Shown here in pieces: positions 1 through 10,959 of a DNA stretch of 64,000 bases (positions are counted from its first letter, which is position 1; the number at the start of each line of letters is the position of its first letter). The notes under the pieces were generated by a model, which was not told where the DNA came from, did no database searches, and was given only the letters and a program-made list of their open reading frames with translations. The DNA comes from Mycobacterium kyorinense (GTDB lineage: Bacteria > Actinomycetota > Actinomycetes > Mycobacteriales > Mycobacteriaceae): assembly GCF_002101735.1 (NCBI RefSeq), contig NZ_LQPE01000085.1:40000-103999 (forward strand). Direction: 5' to 3'. The position numbers and the translations under genes are program-made.

Positions 1-1039
1 AATCCAGTACCTCGAAGACCCGCTCGAAGCTGACCAGCGCACTGGCGATCTCGACGCGGGCGTTGACCAGCGCGGTCAGCGGTGCGTACAGCCGGGTCAG
101 CAGCAGCGCCAGCGAGACGATTGCCCCGGCCTGCAGATGACCGCCGATCGCCAGCACCCCGCCCAGCCCGTACACCAAGGCCAACGCCAGCGTCGACATC
201 AGCGTCAGGGAATTCATGAACACCGACTGCAACATCGACGATCGCACCCCGATATCGCGCACCCGCCCGGCGCGCAGCGCGAACTCGTGCGACTCGCGCT
301 GCGGGTCACCGAACAGCTTGACCAGGGTGGCGCCCGGCGCGGAGAACCGCTCGGTCATTTGGCTGTTCATCGTCGCGTTGTACACGGCGCGTTCCCGGCT
401 CAGCCGCGCCATCGTGGTGCCGATCCGCCGCGCCGGCACCACGAACAGCGGCACCAGCAGCAGCGACAACGCCGTGATCTGCCAGGAGATCCCGGCCATC
501 ACCACCAGCGTCAGCGTCAGCGTGACCAGGTTGGACACCACGCCGGACAGCGTGTCGGAAAAGGCCCGCTGGGCTCCCATCACGTCGTTGCCGAGCCGGC
601 TGACCAATGCCCCCGTACGGGTGCGGGTGAAAAACGCCACCGGCATCCGCTGCACGTGGTCGTACACCGCGGTCCGCAGATCCAGGATCAGACCCTCGCC
701 GATGGTCGACGACAGCCACCGGGTGACCAGTGACACCGCGGCCTCGGCAACCGCCACCAGCGCGATGACGGCCGCCAGCAGCACGACCGCTGCGGTCGAT
801 GAGCCCGCCACGATCTGGTCGACCACCTTGCCGGCCAGCATCGGGGTGGCCACGGTCAGCAGCGCGCTGGCCACGCTGACCCCGACAAATGCGCCCAACC
901 TGCGGTGATGCCGCCCGGAGAAGCGCCAGATCCGGCCGACGAGGCCACGCCCCACCAGCGAGCGAAGCTCGCCCGACCGCGCGTGCATCTGCCGGTACAG
1001 CGCGCGGCTGGCGACCGATTCCATATTCACGGGCTTCAC
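1..1039 (-). CDS. ABC exporter, N-terminal transmembrane domain (partial)
   Basis: The reading frame is open from the window edge to a GTG at 1039 (346 codons; GTG 1030 and ATG 1024 are alternatives). A GAGG lies 7 nt before 1039. The translation is a typical type I exporter membrane domain: a basic N-terminus, then hydrophobic segments with the coupling stretches expected of fused TMD-NBD exporters, including [16 protein letters not shown] and [17 protein letters not shown], ending near [10 protein letters not shown] just before where the ATP-binding domain should begin. That domain lies outside the window. Substrate cannot be told. It is divergent from prrA, with 94 bp between the starts. 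A 249-aa ORF in another frame here is a shadow. Confidence 0.85.
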   Translation of the reverse strand, partial: MKPVNMESVASRALYRQMHARSGELRSLVGRGLVGRIWRFSGRHHRRLGAFVGVSVASALLTVATPMLAGKVVDQIVAGSSTAAVVLLAAVIALVAVAEAAVSLVTRWLSSTIGEGLILDLRTAVYDHVQRMPVAFFTRTRTGALVSRLGNDVMGAQRAFSDTLSGVVSNLVTLTLTLVVMAGISWQITALSLLLVPLFVVPARRIGTTMARLSRERAVYNATMNSQMTERFSAPGATLVKLFGDPQRESHEFALRAGRVRDIGVRSSMLQSVFMNSLTLMSTLALALVYGLGGVLAIGGHLQAGAIVSLALLLTRLYAPLTALVNARVEIASALVSFERVFEVLD

Positions 1040-1133
1040 GGTAAAACCTCAACAAAGGATGAGGTCAACCGACGCGCCGAAGCCCGGGCGGCTCCTCCCA
1101 CCGCCACGCCGTTCGATCAGGCAAGATGGGCGC

Positions 1134-1835
1134 ATGGACACTGGTGTGACCTCACCCCGGGTTTTGGTGGTCGACGACGACTCCGACGTGCTCGCGTCGC
1201 TGGAGCGCGGGCTGCGGCTGTCCGGATTCGAGGTGTCGACCGCGGTCGACGGCGCCGAGGCGCTGCGCAGTGCCACCGAGACCCGGCCCGACGCGATTGT
1301 GCTGGACATCAACATGCCCGTGCTGGACGGCGTCAGCGTGGTCACCGCGCTGCGCGCCATGGACAACGACGTTCCCGTCTGCGTCCTGTCGGCGCGCAGC
1401 TCGGTCGACGACCGGGTGATGGGCCTGGAGGCCGGCGCCGACGACTACCTGGTCAAGCCGTTCGTGCTGGCCGAGCTGGTGGCGCGGGTCAAGGCGCTGC
1501 TGCGCCGCCGCGGATCGACTGCGACGTCGTCGTCGGAAACCATCACGGTCGGCCCGCTGGAGGTCGACATCCCGGGCCGGCGGGCCCGGGTCAACGGCGT
1601 GGACGTCGACCTGACCAAGCGGGAGTTCGATTTGCTCGCGGTGCTGGCCGAGCACAAGACCGCGGTGCTGTCCCGCGCGCAACTGCTGGAGCTGGTGTGG
1701 GGCTACGACTTTGCCGCCGACACCAACGTGGTCGACGTGTTCATCGGCTACCTGCGGCGCAAGCTGGAGGCCAACGGGGCTCCCCGGCTGCTGCACACCG
1801 TTCGAGGAGTGGGATTCGTGCTGCGCATGCAGTGA
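1134..1835 (+). CDS. prrA: Two-component response regulator PrrA
   Basis: OmpR/PhoB-type regulator of 233 aa. The receiver domain (about residues 9-120) has the acidic pocket VVDDDSD, phospho-acceptor Asp58 in [12 protein letters not shown], a switch Ser near 87 and Lys108 in DDYLVKPF. A winged-helix DNA-binding domain follows ([12 protein letters not shown], then RRKLEANG and TVRGVGFVL). It is near-identical to remembered mycobacterial PrrA, which with PrrB controls early intracellular growth and nitrogen and respiratory genes. The ATG at 1134 gives the family start [10 protein letters not shown]; the frame is open upstream to 1059 but that stretch is not conserved. The prrB start lies 25 nt downstream, so the two form one operon. 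Confidence 0.96.
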   Translation: MDTGVTSPRVLVVDDDSDVLASLERGLRLSGFEVSTAVDGAEALRSATETRPDAIVLDINMPVLDGVSVVTALRAMDNDVPVCVLSARSSVDDRVMGLEAGADDYLVKPFVLAELVARVKALLRRRGSTATSSSETITVGPLEVDIPGRRARVNGVDVDLTKREFDLLAVLAEHKTAVLSRAQLLELVWGYDFAADTNVVDVFIGYLRRKLEANGAPRLLHTVRGVGFVLRMQ

Positions 1836-1860
1836 GCTGCGCTCGCGGTGATGGGAAACC

Positions 1861-3198
1861 ATGAATGTCTTGTCCCGGATCCTGACCCGTACGCCGTCGC
1901 TGCGTACCCGGGTGGCGGTCGCGACGGCCATCGGGACCTCGATAGTGGTGCTCATCGCGGGCGCCGTCGTGTGGTTCGGCATCACCAACGCCTGGAAGGA
2001 GCGGCTGGATCGCCGACTCGATGAGGCAGCGGGTTTCGCCATCCCGTTCCTGCCGCGCGGGCTCGACGAAATACCTCATTCACCCAACGATCAGGACACC
2101 GTCATCACGGTCCGCCGCGACGGCCAGGTCAAGTCCAATTCAGATGTCACGTTGCCCGAACTCGGCGAGGGCTACGCCGATACGTATGTCGACGGCGTGC
2201 GCTACCGCGTGCGGACCGTCGAAATCCCAGCGCCGCATCCGACGACCGTGGAAGTCGGGGCCACTTACGACGACACCATCACCCAGACGAACAATCTGCA
2301 TCGCCGGGTGATCCTGATCTGCGCACTCTCCATCGGCGCGGCGGCGGTATTCGCTTGGCTGCTGGCCGCACTCGCGGTGCGGCCGTTCAAACAGCTGGCG
2401 CAGCAAGCTCGCTCGATCGATGCCGATGAGCGGCCAACGGTGGCGGTCCGCGGTGCCAGCGAAGCAGTCGAGATCGCCGAGGCGATGCGAGGCATGCTCC
2501 AGCGCATCTGGAAGGAACAGGACCGCACCAAGGAGGCGCTGGCGTCGGCGCGTGACTTCGCGTCGGTGTCGGCGCACGAGCTGCGCACGCCGCTGACCGC
2601 GATGCGCACCAACCTCGAAGTGCTGTCCACCCTGGACCTGCCCGACGACCAGCGCAAGGAAGTACTCAACGACGTGGTCCGCACCCAATCGCGGATCGAA
2701 TCCACGCTGTCCGCTTTGGAACGGCTGGCCCAGGGCGAACTGTCGACATCGGAAGACCATGTGCCGGTTGACATCACCGAGCTGCTCGACCGCGCCGCCC
2801 ACGACGCCATGCGGATCTATCCCAACCTCGACGTGTCGCTGGTGCCGTCACCGACCTGCATCATCGTGGGGTTGCCGGCCGGGTTGCGCCTTGCGGTCGA
2901 CAACGCGATCGCCAACGCCGTCAAACATGGTGGCGCCAGCCGGGTTCAGCTGTCCGCGGTCAGTTCCCGCGAAGGAGTGGAAATCGCCGTCGACGACAAC
3001 GGAAGCGGAGTGCCCGAGCACGAGCGGCAGGTGGTGTTCGAGCGGTTCTCCCGCGGGTCGACGGCCTCGCATTCCGGCTCGGGGTTGGGGCTGGCGCTGG
3101 TAGCCCAGCAGGCCCACTTACACGGCGGGACAGCGTCGTTGGAGGACAGCCCGCTGGGCGGGGTGCGGCTGCTGCTGCGCTTGCCTGCGCCCAGTTAG
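1861..3198 (+). CDS. prrB: Two-component sensor histidine kinase PrrB
   Basis: A 445-aa membrane kinase, partner of PrrA. It has TM1 at about residues 17-40, an extracytoplasmic domain of roughly 110 residues, TM2 at about 150-172, HAMP (AVRPFKQLAQQARSI), then the dimerisation/phospho-acceptor site SVSAHELRTPLTAM with His239. The C-terminal ATPase domain shows an N box (NAIANAVKHG), G1 box (DDNGSGVPEHE), F box and G2 box (SGSGLGLALV). Length and order match mycobacterial PrrB. The 3' end overlaps the oppositely oriented arfC by 4 nt. Confidence 0.96.
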   Translation: MNVLSRILTRTPSLRTRVAVATAIGTSIVVLIAGAVVWFGITNAWKERLDRRLDEAAGFAIPFLPRGLDEIPHSPNDQDTVITVRRDGQVKSNSDVTLPELGEGYADTYVDGVRYRVRTVEIPAPHPTTVEVGATYDDTITQTNNLHRRVILICALSIGAAAVFAWLLAALAVRPFKQLAQQARSIDADERPTVAVRGASEAVEIAEAMRGMLQRIWKEQDRTKEALASARDFASVSAHELRTPLTAMRTNLEVLSTLDLPDDQRKEVLNDVVRTQSRIESTLSALERLAQGELSTSEDHVPVDITELLDRAAHDAMRIYPNLDVSLVPSPTCIIVGLPAGLRLAVDNAIANAVKHGGASRVQLSAVSSREGVEIAVDDNGSGVPEHERQVVFERFSRGSTASHSGSGLGLALVAQQAHLHGGTASLEDSPLGGVRLLLRLPAPS

Positions 3199-3344
3199 GA
3201 CGCGTCGTCGCTCTTCTCGGCGGCCTCGGGGTTCGAACTGCTTACCGGCACTTCGCGTTTCACCCGCCGCACCATCAGCGCGAACGTCAGCACCAATCCG
3301 AGCACAAAAGACAGCGCCATCAGCCACCAGTTCGGGTCGTGCAT
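3195..3344 (-). CDS. arfC: ArfC-like small membrane protein (short form)
   Basis: A 49-aa protein found by reading the sequence directly. The ATG at 3344 sits inside the TGATG overlap with the arfB stop. It begins MHDPNWWLMALSF, has one strongly hydrophobic span (about residues 7-26) and then a basic stretch, MVRRVKREVP, followed by an acidic tail ending SDDAS. The gene order arfA-arfB-arfC and the NWWxMALxF start match my memory of the M. tuberculosis Rv0899-Rv0901 operon. As I recall, Rv0901 is much longer (about 174 aa), so only the membrane-anchor end is kept here. A function in ammonia release or acid adaptation is inferred from that operon only. Confidence 0.7.
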   Translation of the reverse strand: MHDPNWWLMALSFVLGLVLTFALMVRRVKREVPVSSSNPEAAEKSDDAS

Positions 3345-3496
3345 CAGCGCGCTCCTATCTCGCGCGAGCCGGGCAGGTCAGCCAGGGCTTCCTCTTCGTT
3401 TGTGCGCCGAATCGATGCCACGGTGATCGCCCATGCCACTGCCGAGCCCACCACGAATGCCAGCAGGTACCACAACCATTGGATGACGAAGTCCAT
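3344..3496 (-). CDS. arfB: ArfB small membrane protein
   Basis: A 50-aa protein starting at the ATG at 3496, preceded by GGAGAATCC. The sequence begins MDFVIQWLWYLLAFVVGSAV, one transmembrane helix, then a charged tail (RRTNEEEALADLPG). Length and N-terminus match remembered Rv0900 (50 aa). Its start is 10 nt after the arfA stop and its stop overlaps the arfC ATG, so the three genes are translated from one message. Family members are membrane proteins needed with OmpATb for growth at acidic pH in M. tuberculosis; what ArfB does biochemically is not known. Confidence 0.85.
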   Translation of the reverse strand: MDFVIQWLWYLLAFVVGSAVAWAITVASIRRTNEEEALADLPGSREIGAR

Positions 3497-3508
3497 GTCG
3501 GATTCTCC

Positions 3509-4153
3509 TTAACGACCTGGTGGGCCGGGTGGCGCGGTGGGCGTGATGGGCCCGCTCACTTCGATCTGGTTGTCGATGTTCAGGTTGGGCCAGGCGTCGT
3601 CGGCAGCCTGCAGAATGGCGTCGGCCTGATCCATCGATGCGGCAGTGCCGGTCAGTGTGATGGTGTCGCCGGCGACTGAGAGGCTGAAATTGGGAATCGA
3701 TGCCGCGGCATTGAAAACCGGTCCGGCATCGGAGAAGTCGAGCGCGTTGATGTCCGGGTTGATGCCGAGGTTGTCGATGACGTTGGCTTCCGAGCCCACC
3801 GATGCGATCACTGCGTCGAGCAGCGCCCTCTTGGCTTTCTCGTCGGGAAAGTCGCCGCGCAGCGTAATGTCCTTGCCGTTGCGGGTGATTGACGCCGGCG
3901 CTAACGATATCGGCGGAATGGTCGGCGCCGGCGCCGAGGCGCCCGCCGACGTGGGCGGCGCCAGCGTCGGAAATGCACCGGTGGGTCCGTTGGCCTGCGA
4001 CCGGGTTCGTTCCGACAGCCCGTAGCCGATTGCGCCCAGCAACAGCGGAATTACCACCAGGGCGATCAGCCAGGGCACACCGAGAGGTCGCCGGTAAAAC
4101 TTGGCAGCTGGCCGCCATTGCGTGGTTTCGGCTGCGTCGTCGGAATCCGCCAT
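3509..4153 (-). CDS. arfA: ArfA/OmpATb-like BON-domain membrane protein lacking the OmpA domain
   Basis: 214 aa from the ATG at 4153, which has GGAGGGG just upstream; the frame also has an ATG at 4168. It shows a short cytoplasmic N-terminus with KFYRRPLGVPWLIALVVI (TM at about residues 25-45), a Pro/Thr-rich linker, then a BON domain (two repeats of the type ITLRGDFPDEKAKRALLDAV and ITLTGTAASMDQADAIL). M. tuberculosis OmpATb is 326 aa and continues into a peptidoglycan-binding OmpA domain. Here the protein stops at PTAPPGPPGR, exactly in the linker, and arfB starts 10 nt later, so there is no room for a frameshifted remnant. The C-terminal domain is deleted, not hidden. Confidence 0.88.
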   Translation of the reverse strand: MADSDDAAETTQWRPAAKFYRRPLGVPWLIALVVIPLLLGAIGYGLSERTRSQANGPTGAFPTLAPPTSAGASAPAPTIPPISLAPASITRNGKDITLRGDFPDEKAKRALLDAVIASVGSEANVIDNLGINPDINALDFSDAGPVFNAAASIPNFSLSVAGDTITLTGTAASMDQADAILQAADDAWPNLNIDNQIEVSGPITPTAPPGPPGR

Positions 4154-4210
4154 GGGCCCCTCCGTCATCGAGTCTCGTGCCGCCGCGCGACTTGAGCCTA
4201 AGGCAGCGGC

Positions 4211-4573
4211 CTACCGAGTGGCGAGTAGATCGATGACGAAGATCAGCGTCTTGCCTGACAGTTGGTGGCCCGAGCCGGCCGGCCCATAGGCCTGTGCGGG
4301 CGGGATCACCAGTTGACGCCGGCCGCCCACTTTCATTCCGGGAATACCGTCCTGCCAGCCCTGGATGAGGCCGCGCAGCGGAAACTCGATGGATTCGCCG
4401 CGGCCCCACGAGCTGTCGAACTCTTCGCCGGTGTCGTATTCCACGCCGACGTAGTGCACCTCGACGGTGCCGCCGGGCACGGCTTCGGGGCCGTCGCCGA
4501 TCACCAGGTCTTTGATGACGAGTTCGGTGGGGGCCGGGCCGGTCGGGAAGTCGATCTCTGGTTTCTGCGTCAC
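4211..4573 (-). CDS. FKBP-type peptidyl-prolyl cis-trans isomerase
   Basis: 120 aa from the GTG at 4573 (VTQKPEIDFP). The whole protein is one FKBP domain with the usual signatures: VEVHYVGVEYDTGEEFDSSW, a central RGLIQGWQDGIPGMKVGGRR strand-loop, LVIPPAQAYGP, and the terminal SGKTLIFVIDLL. There is no signal peptide, so it should act in the cytoplasm as a small single-domain proline isomerase, like the actinobacterial FkbP proteins. The frame is open upstream to 4651 but that extension is not family-like and would overlap the divergent DUF2630 gene; a GTG at 4582 is also possible. Confidence 0.92.
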   Translation of the reverse strand: MTQKPEIDFPTGPAPTELVIKDLVIGDGPEAVPGGTVEVHYVGVEYDTGEEFDSSWGRGESIEFPLRGLIQGWQDGIPGMKVGGRRQLVIPPAQAYGPAGSGHQLSGKTLIFVIDLLATR

Positions 4574-4608
4574 CGGGCCCACCCTACTGATGGGTGCAGA
4601 CTGGACAC

Positions 4609-4872
4609 GTGGCAGAGGAGAGAAAACCGACCGACACAGATGCCCTGGCACGTATCCACGACCTTGTCGCCGAGGAGAAGGCGCTGCGTGAGCAACTGCA
4701 GCACGGCGACATCAGCGCGTCGCAGGAGCGCGAACGGTTGCGGGTAGTGGAGGCCGAGCTCGACCAGTGCTGGGATCTGCTGCGGCAGCGTCGGGCGCTG
4801 CGCGACACCGGCAGTGATCCGCGCGAGGCGTCGGTGCGCCCGCCCGACCAGGTCGAGGGTTACCTGCGCTGA
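4609..4872 (+). CDS. DUF2630 protein (Rv0898c-like)
   Basis: 87 aa from the GTG at 4609 (VAEERKPTDTDAL). The protein is charged, helical and probably a short coiled coil: HDLVAEEKALREQLQHGD then RLRVVEAELDQCWDLLRQRRALRDTG. It ends [11 protein letters not shown]. This is the DUF2630 pattern and the length I remember for Rv0898c. Function is unknown. A GTG at 4594 is possible but adds nonconserved residues. Its stop codon overlaps the proposed CTG start of the next gene by 3 nt, so the two are probably co-translated. Confidence 0.88.
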   Translation: MAEERKPTDTDALARIHDLVAEEKALREQLQHGDISASQERERLRVVEAELDQCWDLLRQRRALRDTGSDPREASVRPPDQVEGYLR

Positions 4873-6323
4873 GCCACGACGCGGTTGTCGTCGGCGGCGG
4901 GCACAACGGCCTGGTCGCGGCGGCGTACCTGGCCCGGGCCGGGCTGCGGGTGCGGCTGCTCGAGCGGCTCGGGCAGGTCGGCGGGGCGGCCGTGTCGGCG
5001 CAGGTCTTCGACGGTGTGGACGCCCGGCTGTCGCGATACGCCTATCTGGTCAGCCTGCTGCCGTCGCGCATCGTCGACGACCTGGGCGCAGCGGTGCGGT
5101 TGGCGCCGCGCCGCTACTCGTCGTATCCCCCGGTCAGCGAGTCCGCCGATGTCCGTGAGTTCTATCGGCGCTGTCGGCTGGTGACGGAGGCGCTCTGGCC
5201 GACGCTGCTGGAGCCGCTGCGCACCCGGCAGGCGGCACGCCGTCTGGTTGCGCGCGATGCCGGCGCGGCCGCGGCCTGGCAGGCGATGATCGAGCAGCCG
5301 ATCGGTCACGCGATCGCCGACGCCCTGAGCGACAACCTGGTGCGCGGGCTGGTCGCCACGGACGCGCTGATCGGCACCTTCGCCCGGCTCGACGACCCGT
5401 CGCTGCAGCAGAACGTCTGCTTCCTCTATCACCTGCTCGGCGGCCCGTGGCGGGTCCCGGTCGGCGGGATAGGTGCGGTGACGGCGGGCCTGGCCGCCGC
5501 GGCAACAGGCTGCGGCGCCGAAATCGTCACGGGCGCAGACGTTTACGCGGTGGATCCGGACGGTGAGGTGCGGTATCGCCGCGGCGACGACGAGTGTGTG
5601 GTCCAGGGCCGGTTCGTGCTGGCCGGCGTCGCCCCGGCGGTGCTGGCCGATTTGCTCGGCGAGCCGCGGCCGGCGAGCGCCTCCGGCGCGCAGGTCAAAG
5701 TCAACATGCTGGTGCGACGGCTGCCGCGGCTGCGCGACGACAGCGTGACACCCGAGCGGGCGTTCACCGGCACGCTGCACGTCAACGAGAGCTGGACGCA
5801 ACTGGACGCGGCGTATTCGCAAGCGGCCGCGGGACGGTTACCCGATCCGCTGCCGTGTGAGATCTATTGCCATTCGTTGACCGACCCGAGCATCTTGTCG
5901 CCGGCGCTGCGCGAGTCCGGCGCGCACACCCTGACCGTGTTCGGCCTGCACACGCCGCACGGATTGCCCGGCAACCACGCCGAGGCCGTCCTGGCATCGC
6001 TGAATTCCGTTCTGGCCGAACCTATTCAGGACGTGTTGATGAACGACGTCAACGGCCGGCCCTGCGTCGAAACCATTACCACCCGCGATCTCGAACATGC
6101 CCTGAACATGCCCGGCGGCAACATCTTTCACGGCGGATTGAGCTGGCCGTTCGCCGACGACGACGATCCGCTGGACACCCCGGCGCGGCAATGGGGTGTG
6201 GCCACCGCGCACCCGCGGATCCTGCTGTGCGGCTCTGGTGCGCGCCGCGGCGGGGCGGTGTCGGGCATCGGCGGTCACAACGCCGCGATGGCTGTTCTTG
6301 ACTCGCGCCGAATGTGGACTTAA
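4869..6323 (+). CDS. FAD-dependent oxidoreductase, phytoene dehydrogenase-like (Rv0897c-like)
   Basis: About 484 aa. The N-terminal dinucleotide fold [25 protein letters not shown] (GxGxxG near residue 9) begins immediately after 4869. The only start-like codon between the upstream in-frame stop (TGA 4815) and this motif is CTG at 4869. The first later GTG or ATG (4950) would cut away the FAD-binding motif. The C-terminus has the FAD-binding pattern [27 protein letters not shown] typical of the NAD(P)/FAD amine-oxidase/phytoene-desaturase group. The substrate is unknown; no carotenoid genes are nearby. The CTG forms a CTGA overlap with the DUF2630 stop. Confidence 0.86.
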   Translation: MSHDAVVVGGGHNGLVAAAYLARAGLRVRLLERLGQVGGAAVSAQVFDGVDARLSRYAYLVSLLPSRIVDDLGAAVRLAPRRYSSYPPVSESADVREFYRRCRLVTEALWPTLLEPLRTRQAARRLVARDAGAAAAWQAMIEQPIGHAIADALSDNLVRGLVATDALIGTFARLDDPSLQQNVCFLYHLLGGPWRVPVGGIGAVTAGLAAAATGCGAEIVTGADVYAVDPDGEVRYRRGDDECVVQGRFVLAGVAPAVLADLLGEPRPASASGAQVKVNMLVRRLPRLRDDSVTPERAFTGTLHVNESWTQLDAAYSQAAAGRLPDPLPCEIYCHSLTDPSILSPALRESGAHTLTVFGLHTPHGLPGNHAEAVLASLNSVLAEPIQDVLMNDVNGRPCVETITTRDLEHALNMPGGNIFHGGLSWPFADDDDPLDTPARQWGVATAHPRILLCGSGARRGGAVSGIGGHNAAMAVLDSRRMWT

Positions 6324-6369
6324 TGCACGCCCCAAGCGAATTCGCGTAACACAAGCCCACGCTCGACGA

Positions 6370-7665
<1,296 letters not shown>

Positions 7666-7723
7666 AAGAACCCCTTTGCGCTCTGCTGATGCTGCCTAGG
7701 TTGCGTATAGCTGAAGGTAGTCG

Positions 7724-9013
7724 CTATCGGCGCGGCGCGCCTGACCGGGGTGCTGGCCTGCGGTAGCGGACGAACCCGGGCGCGGCCAGCGCGGCGATTG
7801 CCATCCCGACCACCACCAGGGCGCCGCCGCCGGCGGCCGCCGCCGTCGTCCCGACCACCGCCGCGGCGGCACCGTGCACGGCGTCGCCCAGCCGCGGTCC
7901 ACCCGCGACGACCACGATGAACACCCCCTGCAATCGGCCGCGCAGCTCGTCGGAGGCGGCCTCCTGCAGGATCGTCTGCCGCAAGGCCGCCGAGGCGCTG
8001 TCCGCCACACCGCCGAGCGCCATGAACGCCAGCGCCGCCCACAACAGCGGCCCGGCCCTGCGGTGCGCCGCCCCGCTCACCGAGCCGAAGCCGACCATCG
8101 CCGCGCCCCACAGCGCGATCGCGACGACGACGGCCAAGCCGTGCCGCCGGATCCGCGGCAACCAGCCGGAGAACACCCCGCCGACGACGACGCCGACCGA
8201 CATCGTCGCGGCCAGCAACGCCATCGTGGTGCCGCCCTCGACGGGCCCGCCGAAGCTCTCATGCGCCATCTGCGGGAACAACGCCCGCGGCATGCCCAGC
8301 ACCATCGCGATCAGGTCGACGACGAAGGACATCAACACCACCGTGTTGCCGGCCAGGTAGCGGAAGCCGTCCAGGACCGCCGCGAAACCCCAAGCCGACG
8401 GCCCGCCGGCCTGCTGGGCCACCGGCATGGGCGCCAGCCGGAACGTCGCCCAGAGCGGCGCCAGACAGGTCAGCGCGTCGATCAGGTACAGCGCCGACAA
8501 GTTGACCCAGCTGAGCATCACCCCGGCCAGCAGGGGGCCAACGATCGCGCCGAACCCGGTCACGGTCATGTTCAGCGCGTTGGCGGCGGGCAATTGATGG
8601 CCGGGCAGCATCCGCGGGATGGCCGCCGAGCGGGCGGGCGAGTTGATCGCGTAGAACGCCTGTTGCAGCGCCAGCAGGCACAGCACCACCCACACGTCGT
8701 CGAGTCCCAGCGCGGCCTGCAGCCACAGCAGCAGCGACGCGACCGCCAGCCCGCACGAGGCGATGATCAGCAGAACCCGCCGGTCCATCGCGTCGGCCCA
8801 GGCGCCGCCCAGCAGACCGAACACGATCAGCGGCACCAGCGCGAAGACGCCGGCGAGCCCGACGTAGCCCGAGTTGCGGGTGAGCGCGTAGATCTGGACC
8901 GGGACGGCGAAGATCGTCAGGTTGGCGCCGACGACCGTGACAATCCCGGCCAACCACAGCCGCCGGAAGTCGCCGTTGCGCAGCGGCGTGGTATCCGCAA
9001 CCAGCCTCCGCAT
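7724..9013 (-). CDS. MFS transporter, EntS-like
   Basis: 429 aa with about 12 hydrophobic helices. The N-terminus MRRLVADTTPLRNGDFRRLW is the usual lead-in of EntS/MFS_3-type exporters, and the loop 2-3 signature appears as GGAWADAMDRRVLL. A second-half counterpart, FSGWLPRIRRHG, follows the central loop. It is probably a proton-driven drug or siderophore-type exporter in the plasma membrane; no substrate can be read from the sequence. The start abuts the pdxH stop (9014), so it is probably transcribed with pdxH. Confidence 0.9.
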   Translation of the reverse strand: MRRLVADTTPLRNGDFRRLWLAGIVTVVGANLTIFAVPVQIYALTRNSGYVGLAGVFALVPLIVFGLLGGAWADAMDRRVLLIIASCGLAVASLLLWLQAALGLDDVWVVLCLLALQQAFYAINSPARSAAIPRMLPGHQLPAANALNMTVTGFGAIVGPLLAGVMLSWVNLSALYLIDALTCLAPLWATFRLAPMPVAQQAGGPSAWGFAAVLDGFRYLAGNTVVLMSFVVDLIAMVLGMPRALFPQMAHESFGGPVEGGTTMALLAATMSVGVVVGGVFSGWLPRIRRHGLAVVVAIALWGAAMVGFGSVSGAAHRRAGPLLWAALAFMALGGVADSASAALRQTILQEAASDELRGRLQGVFIVVVAGGPRLGDAVHGAAAAVVGTTAAAAGGGALVVVGMAIAALAAPGFVRYRRPAPRSGAPRR

Positions 9014-9673
9014 CTAAGGCTGCAGGCGCTCGATACGGCCGTCTACAACGCGAATCCTGTTGTGTACCCGGTTTTCCCGGCCCTGCCAGAACTCGACCAC
9101 CTCGGGCGCGATGCGGTAGCCGCCCCAGTTCGGCGGGACCGGGATGTGCTCGGTGTCAGCGAAGCGGGCGGTCACCTCGGCGAGTTGCTCGAGTAACGCC
9201 GCCCGCGACGCGATCGGCCGCGACTGGTGCGACGCCCACGCGCCCAGCTGCGAGCCGCGCGGTCGCCTCGACCAGTACTCCTGGGTCTCCTGCGGATCGA
9301 CCTTGGTCACCGGGCCGCGGATATGGAACTGCCGGCCCAGCAGATACCACGGGAAGGTCGCCGACGCGTAGGGAGTGGCGGCCAGCTCCGCCCCCTTGGC
9401 CGAGTCGTAGTTGGTGTAGAAGGTGATTCCGCGCTCGTCGATGCTCTTGCACAGCACCGAGCGGCTGACCGGTCTCCCGGCCGCGACGGTAGCCAACACG
9501 AACGCGTTGGGCTCGGCGACGCCGGCGTCTTCGGCATCGCGAATCCACTTGCGCAACAGGGCAACCCAACCGTCGGCCAGCCAATCGGTGTCGAGGTCGG
9601 GGCTGCCGTCCTTCTCGACGGAGCCGTACTCCACACGCATTGCTGCCAGGTGCTCGTTGTCTGGTCCGGCCAC
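9014..9673 (-). CDS. pdxH: Pyridoxamine 5'-phosphate oxidase
   Basis: 219 aa from the GTG at 9673. Oxidises PNP or PMP to pyridoxal phosphate with FMN. The family core is intact: [54 protein letters not shown], and the terminal signature [15 protein letters not shown] followed by RIERLQP. Length is close to the usual 220-225 aa. The frame is open further upstream to 9847, but that would overlap the divergent citA by about 90 nt and adds low-complexity residues, so the GTG (or the ATG at 9640) is preferred. Confidence 0.93.
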   Translation of the reverse strand: MAGPDNEHLAAMRVEYGSVEKDGSPDLDTDWLADGWVALLRKWIRDAEDAGVAEPNAFVLATVAAGRPVSRSVLCKSIDERGITFYTNYDSAKGAELAATPYASATFPWYLLGRQFHIRGPVTKVDPQETQEYWSRRPRGSQLGAWASHQSRPIASRAALLEQLAEVTARFADTEHIPVPPNWGGYRIAPEVVEFWQGRENRVHNRIRVVDGRIERLQP

Positions 9674-9755
9674 CGCGCCAACGCTACTACCGGCGGGCCG
9701 TCGTTCGTTACCGACCGGTAGCGACGGGCCGGGACCGGCGTGCGAGAATTCAGCC

Positions 9756-10886
9756 ATGACTGTGATCCCGGACAATATCCCGGAGAATTTCGTCTCCGGC
9801 CTCGACGGAGTGGTGGCCTTCACCACCGAGATCGCCGAGCCGGACAAGGACGGCGGCGCGCTGCGCTACCGAGGGGTGGACATCGAGGACTTGGTGAGCC
9901 GGCGGGTCACGTTCGGCGACGCCTGGGCTTTGCTGGTCGACGGCAAGTTCGGCCACGGGCTGCCGCCGGCCGAGCCGTTCCCGCTGCCGATCCACAGCGG
10001 CGACGTGCGGGTGGACGTGCAGGCGGGTCTGGCGATGCTGGCGCCGATCTGGGGTTATCAGCCGCTGCTCGACATCGACGATTCCACCGCCCGCGAGCAG
10101 CTGGCCCGGGCGTCTGTGATGGCGCTGTCCTATGTCGCCCAGTCCGCCCGCGGCATCTACCAGCCCGCGGTGCCGCAGCGGATCATCGACGAATGTCCCA
10201 CGGTCACAGCGCGTTTCATGACCCGATGGCAGGGCGAACCCGATCCACGCCACGTCGAGGCCGTCGACGCCTACTGGGTTTCGGCCGCCGAACACGGAAT
10301 GAACGCGTCGACGTTCACCGCCCGGGTGATCGCGTCCACGGGCGCCGACGTGGCCGCGGCGCTGTCCGGGGCGATCGGTGCCATGAGCGGCCCGCTGCAC
10401 GGCGGTGCCCCCGCGCGCGTGCTGCCGATGCTCGAAGAGGTCGAACGCACCGGCGACGCGCGCGGATTGGTCAAGGGCATCTTGGACCGCGGCGAGAAGC
10501 TGATGGGCTTCGGGCACCGCGTGTACCGCGCCGAGGACCCGCGGGCGCGGGTGCTGCGGGCGACGGCCGAACGGCTGGGCGCACCTCGCTACGAGGTCGC
10601 CAAGGCGTTGGAGCAGGCGGCGCTGACCGAACTGCGGGAGCGACGCCCGGACCGCGCCATCGAGACCAATGTCGAGTTCTGGGCCGCCGTGATTCTGGAC
10701 TTCGCGCGGGTGCCCGCCAAGATGATGCCGGCGATGTTCACCTGTGGACGCACCGCGGGTTGGTGTGCGCACATTCTCGAGCAGAAGAAGCTGGGCAAGT
10801 TGGTGCGCCCGTCGGCCATCTACGTCGGCCCGGAGCCGCGCAGCCCGGAATCCGTCGAGGGGTGGGACCAAGTTCGCACGGCGTGA
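9756..10886 (+). CDS. citA: Second citrate synthase CitA
   Basis: 376 aa, beginning [20 protein letters not shown] citrate/2-methylcitrate synthase paralogue shorter than GltA2 and without its N-terminal beta domain. Active-site regions are [19 protein letters not shown] and [19 protein letters not shown]; the C-terminus carries [16 protein letters not shown]. Length matches remembered mycobacterial CitA (about 373 aa). It might act on propionyl-CoA, but the sequence alone does not separate the two. The divergent pdxH starts 82 nt away. Confidence 0.94.
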   Translation: MTVIPDNIPENFVSGLDGVVAFTTEIAEPDKDGGALRYRGVDIEDLVSRRVTFGDAWALLVDGKFGHGLPPAEPFPLPIHSGDVRVDVQAGLAMLAPIWGYQPLLDIDDSTAREQLARASVMALSYVAQSARGIYQPAVPQRIIDECPTVTARFMTRWQGEPDPRHVEAVDAYWVSAAEHGMNASTFTARVIASTGADVAAALSGAIGAMSGPLHGGAPARVLPMLEEVERTGDARGLVKGILDRGEKLMGFGHRVYRAEDPRARVLRATAERLGAPRYEVAKALEQAALTELRERRPDRAIETNVEFWAAVILDFARVPAKMMPAMFTCGRTAGWCAHILEQKKLGKLVRPSAIYVGPEPRSPESVEGWDQVRTA

Positions 10887-10959
10887 CGCCTGACTGATTA
10901 CTTTTTGTCGGTGGGGTGGTCTATACCGGTGTCTGACCCTATGACCCGAGGAGGCCACC

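Noticed and set aside
137..1055. Overlapping ORFs at the left edge (198, 230 and 249 aa)
   Set aside because: They lie opposite or out of frame to the ABC exporter and are Arg/His/Gln- or Ser/Thr-rich, the usual GC-rich shadow composition.
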